Positions 6,341 to 12,233 of a stretch of DNA of 12,233 nt are shown piece by piece. Under the pieces are notes generated by a model. The model saw only the letters and a list, made by a program, of their open reading frames with translations. It did not search any database and was not told where the DNA came from. Each line of letters begins with the position of its first letter. Position 1 is the stretch's first letter. The position numbers and the translations under genes are program-made. The DNA comes from Draconibacterium sp. (GTDB lineage: Bacteria; Bacteroidota; Bacteroidia; Bacteroidales; Prolixibacteraceae), in assembly GCA_030595485.1 (NCBI GenBank), contig JAUVDE010000063.1:1-12233 (forward strand), given 5' to 3'.

Positions 6341-7363
6341 ATGATATTTGTAACAGGCGGAACAGGATTAGTTGGGGCACATTTACTTTTTGAGCTTACC
6401 AAAGCAGGCAAAAAGGTTAAGGCTTTAAAACGCGAAACCAGTAATTTGCAACAAGTTGTTAAAACCTTTTCATATTATACTGATAATGCGCAACAGCTTT
6501 TCGAGCAAATTGAATGGGTTGTTGGCGATATTCTCGACTACTATTCACTTGAGAAAATAGTAGCTGGTGTTACTGAAATCTATCATTGTGCTGCCATTGT
6601 TTCCTTCGATTCGAAAGAACGGCAAACAATGATTTCAAATAATGTAGAAGGAACTGCCAACCTTGTTAATGCTGCCATCGAAAATGGAGTAAAAAAAATC
6701 TGCCATGTGAGTTCCATTGCCGCTTTAGGCAAAACGCAAAACAGCGAGTCGGTTACTGAAGAAACAAACTGGGTGCCTTCTAAAAAGAATTCAGGTTATT
6801 CCGAGAGTAAATTCTTCTCTGAAGCCGAAATATGGAGAGGAATGGAAGAAGGGCTGGATGCAGTAATTGTAAATCCATCGATAATTTTTGGCCCGGCAAA
6901 TTGGGAAAATGGTAGTGCCAAAATTTTTAAAACCGTTTGGGATGGAATGAAGTTTTATACCAAAGGCGTTACCGGTTTTGTTGATGTAATGGATGTTGTG
7001 AAACCCATGATTCAGCTAATGGACGAATCAAGTTTTGAAAGGTGCAAAAATCAACGTTACCTTTTAAGTGCCGAAAACTGGAGTTACCAAAATATTTTTA
7101 GTCAAATAGCCGATGAACTTAATAAACCGCGTCCAACTATTTGGGCAAACGATTTTTTAATGGCCTTTGTATGGCGGGCAGCTACTATTGCCAGCTGGGT
7201 TACCCGAAAACCATCGTTAATTACAAAAGAGGCGGCAACAGGTAGAAATCAAATCAATAATTTTGATGGTTCGAAGATTACCCAAACGCTGGATTATTCC
7301 TACACATCAATTTCTGAATCGATACAAAAAACATGTTCTTTCCTTCTAAAAGACAAGAAATAA
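6341..7363 (+). CDS. NAD(P)-dependent epimerase/dehydratase (extended SDR)
   Basis: 340 residues. The Rossmann nucleotide-binding motif TGGTGLVG is at 5-12 immediately after the start, VGDILD (61-66) supplies the adenine-binding Asp, and HCAAIVSF (82-89) follows. The catalytic set is a Ser at 124/125 (HVSSIA), Tyr153 and Lys157 (YSESK), and NPSIIFGP (178-185) follows as in dihydroflavonol-reductase/epimerase-like extended SDRs. The substrate cannot be deduced: sugar-nucleotide epimerase, 4-reductase or sterol-type dehydrogenase are all possible. The C-terminal substrate-binding half is rich in Trp and Phe. It is the last gene of the dnaG operon and its stop codon is followed one base later by a perfect hairpin terminator. 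Confidence 0.88.
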   Translation: MIFVTGGTGLVGAHLLFELTKAGKKVKALKRETSNLQQVVKTFSYYTDNAQQLFEQIEWVVGDILDYYSLEKIVAGVTEIYHCAAIVSFDSKERQTMISNNVEGTANLVNAAIENGVKKICHVSSIAALGKTQNSESVTEETNWVPSKKNSGYSESKFFSEAEIWRGMEEGLDAVIVNPSIIFGPANWENGSAKIFKTVWDGMKFYTKGVTGFVDVMDVVKPMIQLMDESSFERCKNQRYLLSAENWSYQNIFSQIADELNKPRPTIWANDFLMAFVWRAATIASWVTRKPSLITKEAATGRNQINNFDGSKITQTLDYSYTSISESIQKTCSFLLKDKK

Positions 7364-7364
7364 A

Positions 7365-7400
7365 AAAGGGCAGAAATTTCTGCCCTTTACTTCCTTATTT
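7365..7400 (+). terminator. Intrinsic terminator 1 of the dnaG operon
   Basis: A perfect 24-base palindrome, AAAGGGCAGAAA/TTTCTGCCCTTT (7365-7388), begins one base after the SDR stop codon. It is followed by a T-rich run ending in TTATTTTTT (to about 7402). The stem GGGCAG/CTGCCC with flanking A/T pairs should be stable. The symmetry would also allow function on the minus strand. Confidence 0.85.
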
Positions 7401-7418
7401 TTTATCCTTCAATGAAAT

Positions 7419-7443
7419 GCCCGTTGTAGTGTGGGCTTTTTTT
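7419..7443 (+). terminator. Intrinsic terminator 2 (tandem)
   Basis: GCCCGT (7419-7424) pairs with GTGGGC (7431-7436), four Watson-Crick and two G-U pairs, leaving a 6-base loop. Seven T residues follow directly (7437-7443). It lies 30 bases past the first hairpin in the same orientation and looks like a backup terminator for the dnaG operon. Confidence 0.65.
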
Positions 7444-7529
7444 ATCTGTGACATCATTCAACACAGTAATGGTATGATTATACTCAAACAATATGTATCA
7501 TTTTCAATATCCCTTGTGCCTTCATCCTG

Positions 7530-7574
7530 AAAAAAAAGGCAAAAAGGGGCAACCTTTCGTCCAAAAAGCTGCCC
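7530..7574 (-). terminator. Intrinsic terminator of the GH95 transcript
   Basis: Read on the minus strand, positions 7574 to 7547 form an 11-pair stem: GGGCAGCTTTT against AAAGGTTGCCC, with two G-U pairs and a 6-base loop. It is followed by CTTTTTGCCTTTTTTTT (7546 to 7530). On the plus strand the wobble pairs become A-C mismatches and no T-run follows, so it is specific to the minus strand. It lies about 300 bases past the fucosidase stop codon. Confidence 0.75.
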
Positions 7575-7739
7575 ATAATAAAAAAACAAAAAGATAAAAA
7601 ATAAGGGTTTGTGACAGAAAAATAGAAAGTTGATTTTAATATTCCAAATAAGTCATTAAGAAAATGCAGACTTTTCCACAAAAAAGTTCATTTAACCTAA
7701 AAAAAAAGATATTTCATCCATTTTGCAAGGAAATCAACA

Positions 7740-7785
7740 GTGCGAACGTCTTGTTTATGAGACAAGCGAAACATGGCATTCGCAC
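7740..7785. repeat. Compound hairpin / possible structured RNA
   Basis: The outer inverted repeat GTGCGAA (7740-7746) and TTCGCAC (7779-7785) encloses an inner stem. In the inner stem CTTGTTT (7750-7756) faces AGACAAG (7760-7766) with a 3-base loop, extended by CG/CG across one bulged base. A second GCGAA (7766-7770) can also pair with TTCGC (7779-7783), giving a mutually exclusive alternative fold. It resembles no riboswitch or RNA class I can name. Confidence 0.5.
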
Positions 7786-7814
7786 AGAATCACCTCTTTT
7801 TACAACAAATTTCA

Positions 7815-7839
7815 TTGATTAAGGACAGTTGTCAATCAA
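7815..7839. repeat. Near-palindromic dyad in the fucosidase 3' UTR
   Basis: TTGATT (7815-7820) and AATCAA (7834-7839) form a 6-base dyad. It encloses GACA (7824-7827) and TGTC (7830-7833), with three unpaired bases (AAG) on one side only. It lies about 30 bases beyond the fucosidase stop codon on the minus strand. No strong U-run follows on either strand, so a terminator role is doubtful. Confidence 0.4.
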
Positions 7840-7870
7840 GATTTCAGAGCATGTAAAAGGCTAATACTTT

Positions 7871-10258
7871 TTATCTAACAAAATCATCGGCATTAATCGA
7901 ATAGATTTCCCCAGCTTCAGTTTCTTTTGCTATTACCTTGCCATTTTTCCGCACTAACAATTTATTCCCAAGAAGCGACTTAACATCAAGCGAAACCAGT
8001 TTTGCATTTTCCCATTCAATTGAAATTTCGAAACCACCCCGGCCTTTTATTCCGGAAACCTTTCCATTGGCCAGCAACGAAGGAAGTGCCGGTAGAATAT
8101 CCTGAAAATAATCTCCATTTTCATCGCGCAGATGTGATTGTAACAACATTTCTGTAATTCCGGAAGTTGCTCCAAAGTTGCCATCAATTTGAAAAGGAGG
8201 ATGTGCATCAAAGAGATTATTGTACAATCCACCTTTGTGATTGTAATTGGTTTGTTGACTTAAAGCCGGAACCATTAAGTTTTTAAGTAAAAGGAATGAA
8301 TGATCGCCATCAAGTAATCGCGCCCAAAAATTGATTTTCCAAGCACGCGACCAGCCCGTTCCGCCATCGCCACGATGTGAAAGTGTTACTTTACAGGCCT
8401 CTGCCAATTCGGGTGTGGTAAGTGGATGAATTTCATTTCCAGGGTGCAAACCCCACAAATGTGATACATGGCGGTGCTCATTTTTAGGATCGTCCCTATC
8501 TTCCAGCCACTCTTGTAATTGACCATATTGCCCAATTTGATTCGGAGCTATTTTAGCTCGTTTCTCTGCCAACATTTTTGCAAAATCAGCATCAACTCCC
8601 AAAACATTAGCGGCTTCAATAGTATTTGCCAACAAGTTCCGAATAATCTGATGGTCCATGCTTGGTGCCATAACCATTCCTCCATTCTCGGGACTATTAC
8701 TTGGTCCGCTTACGAGCCAATCCGGATTATTCGGGTCGGCAACTAAATATTCAGCAAAAAAGCGTGATGCTTCTTTCAATATTGGGTAAGCACGATTTTT
8801 CAGATACTCTTTATCTCCCGAGAATTGATAATGCCACCACAAATGCTGACTTAACCAAGCTCCACCAACCGGCCAAACTCCATGGTTAGCATTGTTTATA
8901 GGTGCTGAACCACGCCAAATGTCGGTATTATGGTGCGTTACCCAACCATTCAAATTATAATGTTCTTTGGCTATGTTTTTACCTGTTTCCGAGAGATCCT
9001 CAATTAAGCCGATTATTGGGTCCGAAAGTTCAGAAAGGTTGGTAATTTCTGCCGGCCAATAATTCATTTCGGTATTAATATTTATGGTGTATTTGCTATC
9101 CCATGCCGGATAAATTTTATCATTCCATATTCCTTGCAAGTTAGCTGGTTGAGTTCCCGAGCGCGATGAAGAAATTAGCAAATATCTTCCGTATTGAAAG
9201 AGAAGCGCAACCATATCTGGGTCTTCATCTTGTTTAAAAGTAGCTAAACGTTCGTTGGTTGTACGATTCGAAATCTCCGATTTCCCAAGTTCCAACTCCA
9301 CTCTACCAAACAAGGCTTGATAATCTTCAACATGTTTCTGTTTAATGGTTTTAAAAGATTTACCTTCCAGTTTTTCAAGGTAGCTTTTACATAGCTTGCT
9401 AGGATTTCCGCTAATGTCGTTATAATTAACAAAGCTGGTAGCGGCTACCAATTGCAAGGTGGCTTTTTGTGCCTCTTTTACAATTATCGATTTACCATCA
9501 GAAACCAACTTTCCATCGGTAATTACTTTTAATCGTGCTTCAAAAGTTACTTTACTTTCGGGATAAGCAGCTCCTTTTTTATATTTATCACTTGGGTAAT
9601 TATTTGCTCTTCCCCTAATAATAACAACATTACCATCAACCGATACTTCGTAACGTTCGTGCGGTGAATCCATAGTTACACCAAAACCTAAAGCTCCTTT
9701 TTCGGAAGCCTCCATTTGGACTATAATTACCTGATCGGGCTCAGATGATAAAACCTGACGTTTATAACTAACTCCTTCAAGATCGTAAGAAACACTAGCA
9801 AGTGCATCTTCTAAATCCAGCTGACGTTTGAAATTTATAGCCTTTTCATGCCCCGGAAGATCAAGCAAAATATTTCCAAATGGTTGGTAACACAACTGCC
9901 CTAAAGGAGTCGACATAAAACGTTCGTTACCCAATTTATGTGCTTCGGTTTGTTTGCCTTCCCAAAGCAAGTCACGTAATTCCGGAAAAACTTCGTAGGC
10001 GCCTTCGTTAGCATAATCGTGCGGTTGCCCGGTCCACAAGGTTTCTTCGTTAAACTGAATGGTTTCTTTTTCCGTTCCGCCATAAACCATGGCACCCAAA
10101 CGTCCATTTCCAATCGGCAAAGCCTCGGTCCAGTTTTCTGCAGGTTTGTCGTACCACAAAACAAGTGAAGGATTTAACACTTTTTCGGTCTGTTTGCTAT
10201 TGCACGAAAACAGGACTAATGCACATAAAACAAGGGTAAAAATACTTTGATACTTCAT
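7871..10258 (-). CDS. GH95 alpha-L-fucosidase, lipoprotein
   Basis: 795 residues, the usual length for glycoside hydrolase family 95, inverting enzymes that remove alpha-1,2-linked L-fucose (some members act on L-galactose). Residues 1-19 are a lipoprotein signal with lipobox LFSC and Cys19 as the acylated residue, so the enzyme is probably membrane-anchored in the periplasm or at the surface. The N-terminal domain opens with LWYDKPAENWTEALPIGNGRLGAMVYG (34-60). Catalytic-site motifs: NINTEMNYWPAE (393-404) with Asn393 and Asn395, SGPSNSPEN (517-525) with Glu524 as general acid, and FQIDGNFG (689-696) with Asp692. These correspond to Asn421/Asn423, Glu566 and Asp766 of Bifidobacterium AfcA. 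No SusC/SusD pair, regulator or other glycosidase is adjacent, so it is an isolated enzyme gene here. Confidence 0.94.
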   Translation of the reverse strand: MKYQSIFTLVLCALVLFSCNSKQTEKVLNPSLVLWYDKPAENWTEALPIGNGRLGAMVYGGTEKETIQFNEETLWTGQPHDYANEGAYEVFPELRDLLWEGKQTEAHKLGNERFMSTPLGQLCYQPFGNILLDLPGHEKAINFKRQLDLEDALASVSYDLEGVSYKRQVLSSEPDQVIIVQMEASEKGALGFGVTMDSPHERYEVSVDGNVVIIRGRANNYPSDKYKKGAAYPESKVTFEARLKVITDGKLVSDGKSIIVKEAQKATLQLVAATSFVNYNDISGNPSKLCKSYLEKLEGKSFKTIKQKHVEDYQALFGRVELELGKSEISNRTTNERLATFKQDEDPDMVALLFQYGRYLLISSSRSGTQPANLQGIWNDKIYPAWDSKYTININTEMNYWPAEITNLSELSDPIIGLIEDLSETGKNIAKEHYNLNGWVTHHNTDIWRGSAPINNANHGVWPVGGAWLSQHLWWHYQFSGDKEYLKNRAYPILKEASRFFAEYLVADPNNPDWLVSGPSNSPENGGMVMAPSMDHQIIRNLLANTIEAANVLGVDADFAKMLAEKRAKIAPNQIGQYGQLQEWLEDRDDPKNEHRHVSHLWGLHPGNEIHPLTTPELAEACKVTLSHRGDGGTGWSRAWKINFWARLLDGDHSFLLLKNLMVPALSQQTNYNHKGGLYNNLFDAHPPFQIDGNFGATSGITEMLLQSHLRDENGDYFQDILPALPSLLANGKVSGIKGRGGFEISIEWENAKLVSLDVKSLLGNKLLVRKNGKVIAKETEAGEIYSINADDFVR

Positions 10259-10286
10259 TTAAGTAGGATTAGGTTTTTCAATTACC

Positions 10287-10321
10287 CAAACATACAAATA
10301 AGTAGGCAATTGTTAATCAAA
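10287..10321 (-). promoter_or_regulatory. Candidate promoter for the GH95 gene
   Basis: On the minus strand TATGTTTG (10294 to 10287) matches the -7 consensus TAnnTTTG. TTTG (10321 to 10318) lies 23 bases upstream as a -33 element, at the edge of the accepted spacing. The predicted leader is about 20 bases before the ATG at 10258. Confidence 0.5.
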
Positions 10322-10373
10322 TTTGCTAATAAAACATTCTACAGAACTTTAAACAAAAGTACTGAAAACAATT

Positions 10374-11108
10374 ATGTGTTACAGTGTAGAGCAGGTAAAA
10401 GCAAAAATAGAATCGATGATTAAACGCGGTTATTTAAACCGATCGGATTTTAATAACATGCCCAATTCCTGAGTTTTAAAAGGTTTTTACACCCCAAGTA
10501 TAATGGTAATTACCAACGAAAAACCATACAAAGCCCGAGAACTTATGTGGGGATTAATTCCTGAACAAACACGTAATATTGACTATGCTCATTCTATAAA
10601 AACCAAAACTTTAAATGCAAAAAGTGAAACTTTAAGCGAGCGACCATCCTATAAACATTTGGTAGGCAGAAGACACTGCCTTATTCCGGTTTCGGGTTTT
10701 TACGAATGGCGCAATATTCATAAAAGCAAATACCCGTACTATATTTTTATGAAAGACAGAAGCCCCTTTATGTTGGCGGGACTTTGGGACATCTGGACTA
10801 ACCCCGAAACATTACAGTTACATGAAACTTTTACGATAATTACCTGCGACGCCAATGACCCAATGAAAACCATTCACAACAAAAAAGAGCGAATGCCGGT
10901 AATTATTACTGAAAAGGATGAAGAGAAATGGCTAGGCGCAAAAGATTACAACACCATAATGGAGCTTTGCCAACCTTTCGACGAAGATAAAATGGATGCA
11001 CACACCATCGATAAAAAGACAATTATGCGCAAAACGGGCTTTAACGTGCCTAATGTTAATGAGTTTGTTTTTTACCCTGAAACTGACCAGAAAACACTTT
11101 TTGATTAA
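10374..11108 (+). pseudogene. SRAP-domain protein (YedK/HMCES-like) interrupted by in-frame TGA
   Basis: The reading frame from ATG 10374 starts MCYSVEQ, with the Cys2 that in YedK/HMCES forms a thiazolidine crosslink to abasic sites in single-stranded DNA. After 32 codons it meets a TGA (10470-10472), then continues in the same frame without another stop to TAA at 11108. Downstream residues are the rest of a normal SRAP domain: VITNEKPYKARELMWGLIP, TLNAKSET (active-site Asn), GFYEW (active-site Glu) and IHNKKERMPVII (active-site His). Total length with the TGA codon is 244, normal for the family. A second ATG at 10503 could start a 201-residue product, but it lacks Cys2 and the first strand and should not crosslink DNA. 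Because only one codon is wrong, this may be a recent nonsense mutation, a sequencing error or readthrough. The gene diverges from GH95 and converges on the dehydrogenase with 5 bases between stops. Confidence 0.82.
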
Positions 11109-11113
11109 GCAAA

Positions 11114-12233
11114 TTACTCTTTGGGCGTTAATCGTAAAATAGTACCCGGCTTATTTAATACCACATAAATTGCACCATCGGGACCGGTCGAAACATCACG
11201 CACTCGCCCCTGATTTTTGACAATTACTTCCTGATGCATTACGCGATCTCCTTCTAAACTAAGTAGACGAACTTCTTCGTATTTTAAAGCGCCAACCATC
11301 AACTTATTTTTCCATTTTTTGAAAAGTTCACCTGTGTAAAAGTCCAGCCCACAAACAGCAATCGAAGGTTTCCAATACAAGCTAGGTTGTTCCATTCCGG
11401 GCTTGTGCGTTTCTTCGGTAATTACAGTCCCATTGTAGTTTAAACCGTAAGTAATAGTTTCCCAACCGTAGTTTTTCCCCGATTGAATTTGGTTTAATTC
11501 ATCGCCACCCATTGGTCCATGCTCGGTAACCCAAAGCTGCCCAGTCTCAGGATGAATTGCCATTCCCTGAATATTGCGGTTTCCATACGAAAACAAAGAT
11601 TTCATGGCCGCCTCATCTGCCATAAAAGGGTTACTTCCAGGAATACTACCATCTTTATTTATACGGTGTACTTTCCCGTTGGGTAAGGAAATATCTTGCG
11701 CCTGATAACCTGCACCTCGGTCGCCAATGGCAAAATACAAATAACCCCAAGGATCGAAAACAATACGGCAACCATAATGGTGTCGGGTAGTTCGGTACAT
11801 TTCGTGTGGTGCTTCAAATAAAATCTGTTCGCTGGTCCAAGTGTTATTTTCTATTTTTCCTCGTACAATACGTGTCAGTGCTCCCGGGCGCTCACCTTCT
11901 TTCGAATCTTTCAGCACATGACTGTAAGCTAAATACACCCATGCATTCTTTGCATAGTCAGGGTCAATAGCCACATCCATTAATCCACCTTGCCCTTCAT
12001 TTAAAACCTCTGGTGTATTTTTAATAGACTCGGCTTGAAGTTTGCCATTTTTTACCACTCGCAATCTTCCCGGACGTTCGGTAATTAAAGCGGTGTTTTT
12101 ATCTAAAAAATCTATTGCCCAAGGAACTTCCAGTCCTTCAGCAAAAATTTCAACATTAATATTATAGTCCAGGGTTTCCATTTCTTTGGCAATTGCCGGT
12201 TTTTCGGCACCGGTTTTCTTTTCAGCCTCGCGA
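11114..12233 (-). CDS. PQQ-type glucose/sorbosone dehydrogenase-like protein (N-terminus outside window)
   Basis: 373 codons, open at the right edge. A Met at 12181 is an internal candidate start, but the frame continues upstream as a Lys/Glu/Ala-rich linker (REAEKKTGAEKPAIAKE). The true start and probably an export signal lie beyond the window. The beta-propeller of the GSDH family is clear. Numbered from the Met at 12181: VPWAIDFLDKNTALITERPGRL (19-40), HHYGCRIVFDPWGYLYFAIGDRG (134-156) with His135 in the place of the catalytic His of soluble glucose dehydrogenase, YGNRNIQGMAIHP (199-211) with Arg202, EHGPMGGDELN (220-230), and GKNYGWETITYG (235-246). Such periplasmic or secreted enzymes oxidise aldose sugars with PQQ; substrate and cofactor use here are inferred. 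No PQQ synthesis genes are in view. Confidence 0.9.
   Translation of the reverse strand, partial: REAEKKTGAEKPAIAKEMETLDYNINVEIFAEGLEVPWAIDFLDKNTALITERPGRLRVVKNGKLQAESIKNTPEVLNEGQGGLMDVAIDPDYAKNAWVYLAYSHVLKDSKEGERPGALTRIVRGKIENNTWTSEQILFEAPHEMYRTTRHHYGCRIVFDPWGYLYFAIGDRGAGYQAQDISLPNGKVHRINKDGSIPGSNPFMADEAAMKSLFSYGNRNIQGMAIHPETGQLWVTEHGPMGGDELNQIQSGKNYGWETITYGLNYNGTVITEETHKPGMEQPSLYWKPSIAVCGLDFYTGELFKKWKNKLMVGALKYEEVRLLSLEGDRVMHQEVIVKNQGRVRDVSTGPDGAIYVVLNKPGTILRLTPKE

Larger units (their letters stand above)
7444..7870. other. Non-coding gap with structured elements
   Basis: No convincing gene is visible here. Short open frames have no family signal and cross the terminators. The stretch is AT-rich with long A-runs on the plus strand. 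It contains the minus-strand terminator at 7530-7574 and two dyad elements (7740-7785, 7815-7839). I read most of it as the 3' untranslated region of the fucosidase transcript. Confidence 0.6.

Noticed and set aside
7484..7681. 65-codon Phe-rich minus-strand open frame
   Set aside because: It runs straight through the strong minus-strand terminator and its Phe/Leu content comes from A-runs on the other strand.
7364..7870. tRNA, CRISPR array, attachment site or insertion-sequence remnant in the large gap
   Set aside because: No tRNA T-loop signature, no regularly spaced direct repeats, no transposase fragment and no terminal inverted repeats with target duplication could be found.
10470..10472. 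TGA read as selenocysteine or a genome-wide reassigned codon
   Set aside because: No selenocysteine-insertion-like hairpin was identified after it, SRAP proteins have no selenocysteine site there, and the other genes contain no internal TGA.

Overview
This window looks like a chromosomal stretch of a member of the Bacteroidota. It is AT-rich, has promoter-like TAnnTTTG boxes, signal peptides ending in AQ, small outer-membrane beta-barrel proteins, a GH95 fucosidase lipoprotein, and a DnaG, ComF and zinc-less sirtuin that read like those of that phylum. A marine or gut Bacteroidales/Marinilabiliales-type lineage is plausible, but the genus cannot be fixed from sequence alone. No rRNA, tRNA, CRISPR array, insertion sequence or complete polysaccharide-utilisation locus is visible.

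Layout. Positions 1-284 are compositionally different (about 50% GC by hand count, against about 35-40% beyond). They hold, on the minus strand, the C-terminal 75 codons of a DUF885-family protein and the first 17 codons of another secreted protein. This block stops abruptly at the ATG of comF and is probably an assembly chimera or a foreign insert. From 285 to 2367, three plus-strand genes follow: comF, a secreted probable outer-membrane beta-barrel protein, and a truncated haemoglobin. The minus-strand pair sirtuin-porin (3682 to 2380) converges on the globin gene. Divergent from the sirtuin, a compact plus-strand operon runs dnaG, a pyridoxamine-phosphate-oxidase-like flavoprotein gene, and an extended SDR epimerase/dehydratase gene (3889-7363). 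It ends in two tandem intrinsic terminators.

The 507-base gap 7364-7870 has no credible gene but several structured elements: the two plus-strand terminators, a strong minus-strand terminator at 7530-7574, and a complex hairpin region at 7740-7839. These suggest that the GH95 alpha-L-fucosidase gene (10258 to 7871, minus) has a roughly 300-nt structured 3' untranslated region. Divergent from GH95 is an SRAP-family (YedK/HMCES-like) gene at 10374-11108, interrupted by one in-frame TGA that separates the catalytic Cys2 from the rest of the domain. Last comes the C-terminal 373 codons of a PQQ-type glucose/sorbosone dehydrogenase-like protein on the minus strand, running off the right edge.

The genes are mostly housekeeping (DNA replication, DNA-damage response, NAD-dependent deacylation, envelope proteins) with one carbohydrate-active enzyme. 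No new multi-gene system is evident. The observations most worth following are the broken or recoded SRAP gene, the left-end chimeric junction and the structured 3' region of the fucosidase gene.
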